Origin: JBNRMR01 sp050309705
GTDB taxonomy: Bacteria; Bacillota; Clostridia; Christensenellales; UBA1750
DNA length: 33,172 bases
Direction of reading: 5' to 3'
Assembly: GCA_050309705.1 (NCBI GenBank)
Contig: JBNRMR010000044.1
Span: 1-33,172, forward strand
The position numbers and the translations under genes are program-made. This document shows, in pieces, positions 15,708 through 24,229 of the stretch; the stretch's first letter is position 1, and the number at the start of each line of letters is the position of its first letter. The notes below the pieces were generated by a model that was not told the origin of the DNA, ran no database searches, and worked only from the letters and a program-made list of their open reading frames with translations.

Positions 15708-16891
15708 ACCGTGAAAAACTGATAGCTAAAGCGGTTGCGGAAATGCCCCCCAGTGGCATACGCAAGTTTTTTGACATAGTCTCCGAGATGAAGGACGCCA
15801 TATCCCTTGGCGTGGGTGAGCCGGACTTTGTGACCCCCACAAACATCCGTGAGGCGGCAGTCAAGGCCATACGAATAGGCGAGACGCATTACACCTCCAA
15901 CTGGGGCCTTCTGGAGCTGCGCCAGCTCATCGCAAGATATATGAGGGAGCGCTGCGGGGGAGTGGAGTATGACCCTAAAAACGAGATAATCGTGACGGTG
16001 GGGGCTTCTGAGGGGATAGACCTTTCCCTTCGTTGCCTAATAAACCCCGCCCAGGGCGAGGAGGTTCTGATCCCCGAACCGTCGTATGTTTCCTACCAGC
16101 CGGAGGTATCGCTGGCTGGCGGAGTTGCAAGGCCCATTAAAACCGGCGAGGAAAACTGCTTTAAGGTGACCAGGCAGGCTATCGAAGAGGCTATAAACGA
16201 AAAAACAAAGGCGATCATTTTGCCATACCCCAACAATCCCACCGGAGCCATAATGGAGAGGGAGGATTTGCTGGAGATAGCCGACCTCCTACGCGGCACA
16301 GACATCGCGGTGATATCCGATGAGATCTACAGCGAGCTGGTCTACGGCGGAAAGACACACACCTGCTTTGCATCCCTGCCGGGGATGTGGGATAGGACAA
16401 TCACATTAAACGGCTTTTCAAAGGCATTTGCCATGACGGGCTGGCGCATGGGCTATGTCTGCGCACCGGACTTTTTGGCGGCTGCCATGTGCAAGATCCA
16501 CCAATATACCGCCCTTTGCGCGCCGGTGATGGGCCAGTACGCGGCTCTGGCGGCCTTGCAAGAGGGTTTTAAGACCGACTTTGCCGACGTTCGGCACATG
16601 CGCTCGGTCTATGACAGGCGCAGGAGGCTGATGGTGGGAGGCTTCAGAGAGATGGGCTTTCCCTGTTTCGAGCCATTTGGCGCTTTCTACGTTTTCCCGA
16701 ACATATCCAAAAGCGGCCTTACCAGCGAGGAGTTCTCCCACAGGCTGCTTCAGGAAAAAAAGGTGGCCGCTGTGCCGGGTACGGCTTTTGGAGATAGCGG
16801 AGAGGGCTTTTTGCGTTGCAGCTACGCCACCTCCACGGAAAATGTCATCGAGGCCATTTCGCGCATAGGGGACTTTGCAAAGACCCTTTAA
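15704..16891 (+). CDS. PLP-dependent class I/II aminotransferase
   Basis: This 395-residue fold-type I aminotransferase has ISLGVGEPDF near the start (33-42), PNNPTG (176-181), SDEIYS (205-210; Asp206 contacts the PLP nitrogen) and the Schiff-base lysine K240 in FSKAFAMTGWRMG; the C-terminal half carries an Arg in LRCSYA as the carboxylate contact. Family members use aspartate, alanine or aromatic amino acids with 2-oxoglutarate; specificity is not clear here. It starts at GTG 15704 inside the end of the Lrp gene. The Lrp-aminotransferase pair is a recurrent arrangement in Firmicutes. The rhomboid gene begins 21 bases later, so the transcript probably continues. Confidence 0.93.
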   Translation: MNREKLIAKAVAEMPPSGIRKFFDIVSEMKDAISLGVGEPDFVTPTNIREAAVKAIRIGETHYTSNWGLLELRQLIARYMRERCGGVEYDPKNEIIVTVGASEGIDLSLRCLINPAQGEEVLIPEPSYVSYQPEVSLAGGVARPIKTGEENCFKVTRQAIEEAINEKTKAIILPYPNNPTGAIMEREDLLEIADLLRGTDIAVISDEIYSELVYGGKTHTCFASLPGMWDRTITLNGFSKAFAMTGWRMGYVCAPDFLAAAMCKIHQYTALCAPVMGQYAALAALQEGFKTDFADVRHMRSVYDRRRRLMVGGFREMGFPCFEPFGAFYVFPNISKSGLTSEEFSHRLLQEKKVAAVPGTAFGDSGEGFLRCSYATSTENVIEAISRIGDFAKTL

Positions 16892-16912
16892 ACATCAGAC
16901 AAGGAAGAAAAA

Positions 16913-17626
16913 ATGCAGCCAGACAGCATACACTACAGCGAAAACCGCCAGCCGAGAAGGCCGCGCCTTTATATCAACCGAAAAACCCCGCTGGTCACAT
17001 ATATACTGGCGGCTGTGACTGTGCTGGTCTTCCTGGTGGATCAGGCTCTAAGGCTGTTTACCGGCTACCCGCTGCTGACGCTGATGGGCGCAAAGCTGAA
17101 CAGCGCTATAATTGCGGGGCAGCTATGGCGGCTGGTGACGCCCATGTTCCTCCATGCGGACTTTTTTCATATCCTCTTTAACATGTTCGCCCTTGTGATA
17201 TGGGGAAGGCAGTTGGAGGCGCTGATGGGCAGAATGCGGTATGCCGCCATATATTTCCTCTCGGGGATTTTGGGCTGCGCCGCCAGCTTTGCGTTTTCAA
17301 ACAGCCTGAGCGTCGGGGCATCCGGGGCCATATTTGGCCTCTTTGGTGCGCTACTATATTTCCGCCGCCAGCACAAGGAAATATTCAACGCGGTTTTTGG
17401 CGTGCAGGTTCTGGTAATAATCGGCATAAACGTTGCAAACGGCTTTCTCGTTGCAAACATAGATAACTTTGGGCATCTGGGCGGAATGGCCGGGGGCTTT
17501 ATTGCCTGCGGCATAACGGGTTTTTACGGCCAAAGGCAAAGCGCCCTCATCCGCTATGGCTGCCTTTTGGGCTACTCTGTCTTGTTCCTGGGCTTCATCG
17601 CCCTGCGCTACTATGGCATCACATGA
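16913..17626 (+). CDS. Rhomboid-family intramembrane serine protease
   Basis: This 237-residue membrane protease has six predicted segments. HILFN (His86, Asn90) supplies the oxyanion-hole helix, GASGAIFG (135-142) carries the catalytic Ser137, and HLGGMAGGF carries His188, completing the Ser-His dyad. The conserved WR motif is seen in GQLWRLVTPMFLH. The N-terminal 22 residues are hydrophilic and basic. It cleaves single-pass membrane proteins within or near the bilayer. The start at ATG 16913 follows an AAGGAAGA stretch. The next gene, 55 bases downstream, encodes a protein with a single C-terminal membrane anchor that could be a substrate. Confidence 0.93.
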   Translation: MQPDSIHYSENRQPRRPRLYINRKTPLVTYILAAVTVLVFLVDQALRLFTGYPLLTLMGAKLNSAIIAGQLWRLVTPMFLHADFFHILFNMFALVIWGRQLEALMGRMRYAAIYFLSGILGCAASFAFSNSLSVGASGAIFGLFGALLYFRRQHKEIFNAVFGVQVLVIIGINVANGFLVANIDNFGHLGGMAGGFIACGITGFYGQRQSALIRYGCLLGYSVLFLGFIALRYYGIT

Positions 17627-17681
17627 CTTGAATATGGAAAATAAGATTAGAAGCAAAATGAATAGAGAAAGGGGAATCCGC

Positions 17682-19259
17682 TTGAGAAAAATGACTGCGC
17701 GGCTTACGGCGTTTATTATGGTTCCCCTGATCATTCTAATGTTATTGCTGCCGGGCAATGCCCTGGCAGCGACTTCTGGTGCAGATCTTGCCGTTTCCTA
17801 TTCCACCACGCCCGAGCATTTATATGACGAAGGTTATGTGGACATCAACATCGAGATTGAAGTGACCAATGGCGCGGAGCATCAGCGCATAAATCTTATG
17901 CAGTTCAATCTGGAAGGCCAAAGCTATATGATCTCTGGAAGCGTTTTCTCCGGTGATAGCAAGACTTTTACACTAGAGAAGATATTCGTATCCGAGGACG
18001 ACTTCGGCAAGAGCGTTTTTGGCTATCTGGTCTATCAGGACTTTTCCGGCTCGCTTCGCACTTGGCCCATGGAGATCGTTATTGAAAAAAGCCAGGCGCA
18101 GCTTCTCATTGAAAGGAGCATCAGCCCCTTGGTGGCGTTGCCCGGTGACATCATATTTCTTTCTTACACCGTGGAAAACCCCTGTGACAAGATGTTTGTG
18201 GATGTTAAAATCGAGGATCCGGCGGTGGGAACGGTGAGCGAGCTGGAGAGCATCGGCGCCGGCGAAAAGGTTGAGATCAAGAAAGAGATCATCTATTCAA
18301 AGCCGTTTTTTTCACAGCCGGTGATGACATACAGGCTTTCGGGCTCGGACGAGGTTTTTGAAAAATCTGTCAAGGCGGTTGACGTTGTGGACGAGGACAC
18401 GGGCCTTGAGCTTAGCATATACAGCGATCAGAGCAAGGTGGACCCGGGGCAGACATTCAACATCGTTGGGAGCGTGAAGAACACCGGCGAATTTGACATG
18501 ATCGATGTGCGCCTGTGCTTCGGCGCTTTGGGGAGGGAGCTGACATTGCCCCTTCTTAAGGCCGGTGACTGCTATGTTTTTTCAAAGGAAGTGCTGCCCA
18601 TTGCGGATAGAGAGTACACGTTCTCTGCGGAGGCGTCCATGGACAATGGCCGAAGGATTGAGGTTAGCTCCGATCCCCTGGCAGTGGATGTATCCGGCGA
18701 TGAAAAGGTGGACGCGGCAGTCTTGAACGCCTACAGCGGCCAGGACATGCAGGGAATTGAGTTTGAAGTGGAAGCGAACATGACTGATATGGCGGAGCCC
18801 GGCGAAGCGACGTTCCAGATTAAGATGAAGATCGGCTCGGGGCGGCTTAGAGACATAGTCATAAGCGAAAAGAACATGGGTGAGGTTGCCAGGTTTGACA
18901 CCCTGGTGATAGGCGACAAAGCCACCCTTTCGACTATCGCAGTGTTTGAAACCAGCCGCTTTGAGTTTAAGTTTGAAGCGAAAGACGAAAATGGTCTGCC
19001 CGTGATAGTCGAGGCTGAGCCAATAACAATAAGAGTGCAAAACAACAAAGTCGCATCGCAGATACGCGGCATTGCAGCGGTGGACAACGCAGTGATGGTT
19101 TCCATTGATGCCACTGCGGCCAGCACCATGGATGACTCTGGGCTGGAATTTTCACTCATAACGCTGCTGATGATATTGGGTACCATGGTAGCCATATGCA
19201 TAATAGTGCTTTTATCCCTGTTCATAAGGGAGAGATATGTTTACAAAAAAGCCCGCTAA
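17682..19259 (+). CDS. Secreted, membrane-anchored protein with CARDB-like beta domains
   Basis: About 525 residues are encoded. I start at TTG 17682, with AAGGGG 7 bases ahead and a textbook signal peptide following (RKMTARL, hydrophobic core, GNALAA); ATG 17691 is an alternative, and the longer frame overlapping the rhomboid gene is rejected. The body consists of about four repeated beta-rich modules of 90-110 residues, with phrases such as LVALPGDIIFLSYTVENP and SKVDPGQTFNIVGSVKNTG, typical of CARDB/Ig-like adhesion domains. A final segment of about 25 hydrophobic residues followed by RERYVYKKAR anchors it with the C-terminus inside. No enzymatic motif is seen. It likely acts as a surface or cell-envelope protein; partner unknown. 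Confidence 0.8.
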   Translation: MRKMTARLTAFIMVPLIILMLLLPGNALAATSGADLAVSYSTTPEHLYDEGYVDINIEIEVTNGAEHQRINLMQFNLEGQSYMISGSVFSGDSKTFTLEKIFVSEDDFGKSVFGYLVYQDFSGSLRTWPMEIVIEKSQAQLLIERSISPLVALPGDIIFLSYTVENPCDKMFVDVKIEDPAVGTVSELESIGAGEKVEIKKEIIYSKPFFSQPVMTYRLSGSDEVFEKSVKAVDVVDEDTGLELSIYSDQSKVDPGQTFNIVGSVKNTGEFDMIDVRLCFGALGRELTLPLLKAGDCYVFSKEVLPIADREYTFSAEASMDNGRRIEVSSDPLAVDVSGDEKVDAAVLNAYSGQDMQGIEFEVEANMTDMAEPGEATFQIKMKIGSGRLRDIVISEKNMGEVARFDTLVIGDKATLSTIAVFETSRFEFKFEAKDENGLPVIVEAEPITIRVQNNKVASQIRGIAAVDNAVMVSIDATAASTMDDSGLEFSLITLLMILGTMVAICIIVLLSLFIRERYVYKKAR

Positions 19260-19301
19260 CTTTCTAGTCTGCCGACCTGCTAATTTGAAAGGATGGAGAA
19301 C

Positions 19302-20024
19302 ATGACAGGTATCTTCGCTCACAGAGGCGCCAGCGCATATGCTCCGGAGAACTGCATGGACGCGTTCAGACTGGCTGTCGACATGGGGTCTGACGGCATT
19401 GAGATTGATGTGCATATGACCAAGGACGGGCATATTGTGGTGGCCCATGACTTTGAGACCGACCGAGTGACCGGACAGCCGGGCAGCATCAATACGCTGA
19501 CTCTTGCGCAGCTTCGGGAGATGAACTTTTCCGCGCATTTTGGTGGCTATGCCCAAATTCCCACGCTGGAAGAAACCCTGGAGTTCATAAAGCCCACGAA
19601 CCTTCAGCTAAACATAGAGATAAAGGCCGGGCCGGTGATCTACCACGACATAGAAAGCCGTACCTTGAAGATGGTGGGTGACTTCGGCCTTAAGGAAAGA
19701 GTTATATATTCATCCTTTAACCACTACGGCCTAAAGATAATCAAGGCCCTGGACCCGACGGCGAAAATTGGCCTGCTTTACAGCACAGCGCTTTATGAGC
19801 CCTGGCATTACGCTTCATATGTGAAGGCGGATGCAATACATCCCTATTATGTGACATTGCTGGCTCCCGGCGTGGTGGAGGGCTGCCACTCGAATGGTAT
19901 TGCAGTGAACCCATGGACTGTGGACGAGCCGGAGCATGTTAAAATGCTGCTGATGCTGGGCGTGGACAATATCATTACCAATAAGCCGGATGTGGTGAAG
20001 TCCATCAGGGACGCCATGGCCTAG
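19302..20024 (+). CDS. Glycerophosphodiester phosphodiesterase
   Basis: This 240-residue TIM-barrel enzyme hydrolyses glycerophosphodiesters to glycerol-3-phosphate and an alcohol. Catalytic features are FAHRGASA (His7, Arg8), EIDVHMTKDG (Glu34, Asp36) and VVAHD (His49), with an LNIEIKAG strand carrying the third acidic metal ligand and INPWTV-like VNPWTVDEP near the end. There is no signal peptide, so it acts in the cytosol. I use ATG 19302, with AAAGGA 9 bases ahead, over ATG 19293, which would overlap its own ribosome site. It lies 42 bases after the anchored beta-domain gene and may be co-transcribed. Confidence 0.93.
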   Translation: MTGIFAHRGASAYAPENCMDAFRLAVDMGSDGIEIDVHMTKDGHIVVAHDFETDRVTGQPGSINTLTLAQLREMNFSAHFGGYAQIPTLEETLEFIKPTNLQLNIEIKAGPVIYHDIESRTLKMVGDFGLKERVIYSSFNHYGLKIIKALDPTAKIGLLYSTALYEPWHYASYVKADAIHPYYVTLLAPGVVEGCHSNGIAVNPWTVDEPEHVKMLLMLGVDNIITNKPDVVKSIRDAMA

Positions 20025-20326
20025 GCTTTTGCGGAAACCGTCAAGGAAATAAACAAAAACATGGCGGGCTTATTTAGAGACGGTAGGCCCCTTCATGTCA
20101 TCGGAAAATTTGCCGGCTCTAAAATTCGGCAAATGATAATGGTGAATGAATTTTCACAAGCACGCAGTTTTTGCAAGGCTTGCTTGAGTGATTATGCGGC
20201 GCACAGCGTGCTTTATTCAGTCCTGGTTTTGCAAGATAATGCGATTATATTAGTATAACGAGCATGTGGGTTATAAAGAGAAGGGTGCTAAAAAGCTCGC
20301 TGAGAAAAGGAGTTTGCAAAGAACGC
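20025..20326 (+). promoter_or_regulatory. Intergenic region upstream of glycerate kinase with inverted repeat and weak promoter
   Basis: About 300 bases hold no convincing gene. An 8-bp inverted repeat, ATTTGCCG (20108-20115) and CGGCAAAT (20127-20134) with an 11-base gap, is not followed by a T-run, so it looks more like an operator or a weak hairpin than a terminator. A possible promoter is TTGCAA (20229-20234) with TATAAC (20254-20259), but the 19-bp spacing is poor. Confidence 0.3.
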
Positions 20327-21445
20327 ATGAAGAAAGTAATCATTGCTCCGGATAGCTTCAAAGGTTCGCTGTCATCGCAGGAAGTGATCGACATAATATC
20401 AGAAAAGGTGTTGCGCTTTTTCCCGGAGGCGAACATTGTGGGCATTCCCGTGGCCGACGGCGGCGAAGGCACTGTCAGCGCCCTGTGCGGAGCAGACACG
20501 GTGGCGGTTAAGGTCTCCGGGCCCTTGGGTGAAGAAGTCAGCGCCAGCTATGGCTTTTTGGGGGAAACGGCCGTGATGGAGATGGCCGCTGCTTCCGGCC
20601 TGCCTCTCGTTCCCGAGGGGAAAAGGGATCCGAGGAACACATCCTCCTTTGGAACCGGACAGATGATTCTGGACGCCGTGGAAAAAGGAATTAGGAGCAT
20701 TGTCATCGGCATAGGCGGCAGCGCCACAAACGATGGCGGAATGGGCGCGCTTCGAGCCTTTGGAGTGCGTTTCTTGGACGAGCGGGGGGACGAGCTTTCA
20801 GGGAAGGGCGCGGATCTTGCTAGAGTTCATTCAATCGATGCTTCCGGCCTGGATGGAAGGCTTAAGGAATGCGATATCCGCGTGATGTGCGATGTGACCA
20901 ACCCCCTCACAGGGGAAAGTGGAGCCACATATATCTACGGCCCGCAAAAGGGTGGCTCAGGCCCCGCTTTGGATGAGCTGGAGAAGGGCATGAAAAACTA
21001 CGAAAGAGCCATGGCGAAGGCATTCGGGGTAGACACCAAAACGCCCGGAGCAGGCGCGGCCGGAGGCTTGGGCACTGCGCTTATGGCGGTGGGAGGAAAG
21101 CTCGTAAGGGGCATCGACGCGGTGCTGGATCTCAAAAACTTTGACAGAGAGCTTGACGGCTGCGATCTTGTGATCACCGGCGAGGGCAGGTTTGACAGTC
21201 AGTCACTGGGCTTTGGAAAGGTGATTTCAGGCATCATCGCCAGGGCGGAAAAAGAGAATGTGCCGCTGGCGGTGGTGGCCGGCAGCGTATTGGGCGATGT
21301 TGACGCGATTTTTGACCGTAACGCCAGTGTCATCGCCTGCGTGGACAGGCCAATGGATCTGGACGAGGCCATGGCAAATGCCGCACAGAACCTTTCAAAC
21401 GCCGCAGCGAGGATGCTCGCTTTCCTGACCATGCGCAAGGGCTGA
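20327..21445 (+). CDS. Glycerate kinase (GlxK/GarK-type)
   Basis: This 372-residue enzyme phosphorylates glycerate to phosphoglycerate. It shows the family sequence from end to end: VIIAPDSFKGSLSS at the start, VADGGEGTV, GIGGSATNDGGMGALRAFG, CDVTNPLTGESGATYIYGPQKGG and VITGEGRFDSQS. I choose ATG 20327 because the protein family begins at exactly this point. AAAAGGAG lies 14 bases upstream, longer than usual, so the start is slightly uncertain. The frame is open for another 21 codons upstream without recognisable residues. A terminator follows. The product would feed glycerate from serine, glyoxylate or sugar-acid breakdown into glycolysis. Confidence 0.93.
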   Translation: MKKVIIAPDSFKGSLSSQEVIDIISEKVLRFFPEANIVGIPVADGGEGTVSALCGADTVAVKVSGPLGEEVSASYGFLGETAVMEMAAASGLPLVPEGKRDPRNTSSFGTGQMILDAVEKGIRSIVIGIGGSATNDGGMGALRAFGVRFLDERGDELSGKGADLARVHSIDASGLDGRLKECDIRVMCDVTNPLTGESGATYIYGPQKGGSGPALDELEKGMKNYERAMAKAFGVDTKTPGAGAAGGLGTALMAVGGKLVRGIDAVLDLKNFDRELDGCDLVITGEGRFDSQSLGFGKVISGIIARAEKENVPLAVVAGSVLGDVDAIFDRNASVIACVDRPMDLDEAMANAAQNLSNAAARMLAFLTMRKG

Positions 21446-21462
21446 GAGGATGAGAATAATGC

Positions 21463-21503
21463 AGGGGCTCCGCTTTGCAGCAAACAAAGGAAGCCCCTTT
21501 TAA
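21463..21503 (+). terminator. Intrinsic terminator after glycerate kinase
   Basis: GGGGCT (21464-21469) pairs with AGCCCC (21492-21497), continued inside by an imperfect CGCTTTG/CAAAGG stem, then TTTTAATTTCTTTT. It closes the plus-strand run that started at 15213. Confidence 0.75.
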
Positions 21504-21575
21504 TTTCTTTTATAAAAAGTTTTGGTCGGCTTATATGCCGGCATTTTTTAATGGAGAATTCCGGAAGAAACGCAG

Positions 21576-23891
21576 CTAGACAATCCTGACTGCAAGGACG
21601 GTTCTGTCGTCGGTGCTGTCCTTTTCCTGGGCACGCCGCAATATATACTCTGCGGCAAACTGGGGGTTATGCCTGCTGATGCCGTCCTTTATGCTCTGCA
21701 TCCAAAGGTCCGGGTCTTCCCGGGCGCAGTCGGATATGCCGTCGCTGATGACGATGAGCACATCGCCAGAGGAGACCTTCTCCTGCTTTGAAGAAAGGGC
21801 CAGTTCGTCGAACAGACCGAGGGGAAGGCTGCTGTCCTTCAGCACTTTCATGTAACCCTTCGAGATTATATAAGAATGGCAGGCGCCCATCTTCACATAT
21901 TCCATTTCGCCGTCGAACAATGAGAAGCAGTGCAGGTCCAGCGTGGCGTAGCGCTCCTTCCCGCGGGAGACGGCGCTCATGTAGCGGTTGGCAGTTTCAA
22001 CTGCCAGGGCGGGGTCAAGCCCGGCGGCCAGATAGTCTTCCACCAGGGCGACTGTCCTTTGGCTTAGCTCGTTGGCATTGGAGCCGCTGCCCATTCCGTC
22101 GCTTAAAACGACATAGAATCTGCCGCCGTCCAGCCTTCCGAAAGCGTAGGAATCGCCGCAGCTTTTTTCGCCCAAGGGAGCACGCCGAGAAACGCCCACG
22201 ATCACATTCAGGTTTTCAACAGGCTCGAAATGCAGCCTGCAAAGGCCTTCTTTGCTGATGCAGCCATAGTTAAGGCACTGCATGTCAATGCCCGCGCATT
22301 GGCTGACAACGGGTGCAATGACGGAGTCACAGTTGCGGCAGCCTCCGCAGGGCAGGCAGGAGACATCCACCTTTAAAAGCCCATTCTCGCGGGAAGCGCT
22401 GACGTTTAGGGCCTCGGTTTCACCGGTGTCGCTTATGGCAAGGCGGATTCTTCTGGCCAGCTCGGCTTCCGGCTCGTAGTCCCTGCCGAAGGAGCGCGCC
22501 ACGCCACCTATCATTTCTCCGATCGCTTTTATCTGTCGCCCTATCATTTTGCAGCACTCCCTTTTTATCTTCACAAGCATGATTTGCTCCCTCATATCCT
22601 CCCATCTAAGGCAGAAGTTTCTGAAATCTTCGTTGAACACGCCGCCTGCTGCGGCTTTGAAAATCTTCACGGTGTGCATTGAATACTGACCGTGGCAAAG
22701 ATGCTCGTTTTCACAGCCCGCGCAGACGCTTTGCATGTCCAGGGGTGCGCTTTCCTGGGCGATATAGGCGCTTTCAATGGACGCAAAGACGGGCAAAAGC
22801 CTGCTTAGCCTGAGCATTGCGCCGTTGCGCATGCATTGTGCGCTCTGATAAAGCTCCTTGCTGCTTTGGGAGAGGCTGCTGCCCATGACGCCAAGGCGGC
22901 TGAAAAAGCCCTTTGGAAGAGCCAAGAAGATGGGTGTTGCCATGAATATCTCCGGCCAGGGAGGGGAGAGCATTGAAATTCCACTTTGCCAGAAGGAAAA
23001 GACAGCGGCCGCCAGATATGCGCAGGCTGAGCCGCCCTTGCCCATGTCCCTAAAAGCGCCGCAGGCAAGGCCGCAAAGGGCCATGGAGCCGGCCATGGCG
23101 GGAAGCGACGGCGCTCCGGCGGAGAGTGTTGCGCCCAGTATGGCGCCACCGGCAGCGCCTGCGCCCGCACCGCAGGAATATGCAAGACTGATGGTTAGAA
23201 GCGCTGCTGTGAGGGCTCCGGGGGAGCGACCGAAAGGCCGAAGATCTGTGATGCTCAGCAAAAGTGCGGCTATCGGCAGGGCGATGACCACCAGCTCGCT
23301 TGAAGTTAGCCTGATGCTGTCCATGTATTTGACTTTAGCATCGGCGCCAAGAGCGGTAAGGCTGTCGGGGCAGAATATCTCCACGGTTTTTTCAAACATT
23401 GGCACCAGCAGCCAGCATAGTATGGCAGAAAGGGGAATGGAAAAAAAATCGGCGATAACATAGCCACCGAAAATGCCCCAGATCCCGCTGAAAAAGGCAA
23501 GGGATAGCGGCGCGGCAATCAGCAGGGCCCTCCTTGGACCGATCCTGTCCGCCATGCCTCCGCTGTGTGGTCCGATATATCTGTAAAAGGCGTAAACCGC
23601 CATGACAGGTGCGCAGGCAGCAGCCGAGAAGGGGCGAGAGCTTAGAAGCATTCCCGCAAGGGCTCCCAGAGCAGCGGCATATGGTTTTTTGCCGGTTAGA
23701 AGGCATGCACAAAGGGCCGCCATGCCAAAAGGCGCAATGTTGGGGTAAACCGCCGCCCGGCCCTGGAGCAAACAGAAGGCGAACACAGCCATGCTAAGGG
23801 CGCCGCGAATGAATATATCCGCTGCGGTTTTTCCAAATGTTCGGCTTGAAATCGCGCTTTGCGCTCCATGTATCCTGTCGGCCTGCGCCAT
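21576..23891 (-). CDS. spoIIE: Stage II sporulation protein E (SpoIIE) serine phosphatase
   Basis: This 771-residue protein has the SpoIIE layout: an N-terminal membrane domain of about ten hydrophobic segments (residues about 25-330), a central regulatory domain with cysteine pairs (CAGCENEHLCHG, then CLPCGGCRNC), and a C-terminal PP2C-type phosphatase. The phosphatase shows GDSYAFGR (from about 579), VVLSDGMGSG (594-603), VISDGISD (714-721) and a late DDRT, which hold the metal-binding Asp residues. In sporulating Firmicutes SpoIIE sits at the polar septum and dephosphorylates SpoIIAA, activating sigma-F in the forespore. I take ATG 23891, with an AAGGGAAG site about 7 bases upstream; longer starts lack one. 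The gene indicates a spore-forming lineage. Confidence 0.95.
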   Translation of the reverse strand: MAQADRIHGAQSAISSRTFGKTAADIFIRGALSMAVFAFCLLQGRAAVYPNIAPFGMAALCACLLTGKKPYAAALGALAGMLLSSRPFSAAACAPVMAVYAFYRYIGPHSGGMADRIGPRRALLIAAPLSLAFFSGIWGIFGGYVIADFFSIPLSAILCWLLVPMFEKTVEIFCPDSLTALGADAKVKYMDSIRLTSSELVVIALPIAALLLSITDLRPFGRSPGALTAALLTISLAYSCGAGAGAAGGAILGATLSAGAPSLPAMAGSMALCGLACGAFRDMGKGGSACAYLAAAVFSFWQSGISMLSPPWPEIFMATPIFLALPKGFFSRLGVMGSSLSQSSKELYQSAQCMRNGAMLRLSRLLPVFASIESAYIAQESAPLDMQSVCAGCENEHLCHGQYSMHTVKIFKAAAGGVFNEDFRNFCLRWEDMREQIMLVKIKRECCKMIGRQIKAIGEMIGGVARSFGRDYEPEAELARRIRLAISDTGETEALNVSASRENGLLKVDVSCLPCGGCRNCDSVIAPVVSQCAGIDMQCLNYGCISKEGLCRLHFEPVENLNVIVGVSRRAPLGEKSCGDSYAFGRLDGGRFYVVLSDGMGSGSNANELSQRTVALVEDYLAAGLDPALAVETANRYMSAVSRGKERYATLDLHCFSLFDGEMEYVKMGACHSYIISKGYMKVLKDSSLPLGLFDELALSSKQEKVSSGDVLIVISDGISDCAREDPDLWMQSIKDGISRHNPQFAAEYILRRAQEKDSTDDRTVLAVRIV

Positions 23892-23937
23892 CTTTTCACT
23901 TCCCTTCATTCGCTCAAAAGAGCGGTGTGCAATCGAA

Positions 23938-24026
23938 ATTATATCAGGGGAGAGGTGGACAAATTGTCGCATGGCCTGCCTTATGAAAAGAAGATTACGA
24001 CTTATTGCGCCTTTTGCGACAATTTG
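23938..24026 (-). promoter_or_regulatory. spoIIE control region: perfect -10 and two inverted Spo0A-box-like sites
   Basis: On the minus strand TATAAT (plus 23938-23943) lies about 45 bases upstream of the start codon with no proper -35 at 17 bp. A 12-base sequence containing TTGTCGCA occurs on the plus strand at 23960-23971 and, inverted, at 24015-24026. It fits the Spo0A box core TGTCGAA at six of seven positions. The nearer site begins 16 bases from the -10 and covers the -35 zone, as in Spo0A-activated promoters of Bacillus. The function is inferred. Confidence 0.55.
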
Positions 24027-24172
24027 CATCAACAAAGTAAAAAGCCGCAGGGGCGTGATAAGCTAACTTTTTAGCAAGACATAATGGAAAAAGGTTAAAA
24101 ACGGATGAAAAAACCTGCGAAAGAGAGAGCTTTTTGCGGCTGGGGCCAGAGCTGTTAAAATTATCTTCATTT

Positions 24173-24202
24173 TTGAATGCTATTATGGTATCCTATTATT
24201 AT
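24173..24202 (+). promoter_or_regulatory. Candidate promoter of the M20 amidohydrolase gene
   Basis: TTGAAT (24173-24178) with TATTAT (24197-24202) at 18-bp spacing, 28 bases before the start codon. Overlapping TATTAT matches make the exact -10 uncertain. Confidence 0.4.
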
Positions 24203-24229
24203 AGGCGAATTAGCATGGGAGGGATGTGC

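Noticed and set aside
17556..17681. Longer N-terminus of the anchored beta-domain protein overlapping the rhomboid gene
   Set aside because: The extra 42 codons are the rhomboid gene in another frame and would hide the signal peptide; the TTG at 17682 has the ribosome site.
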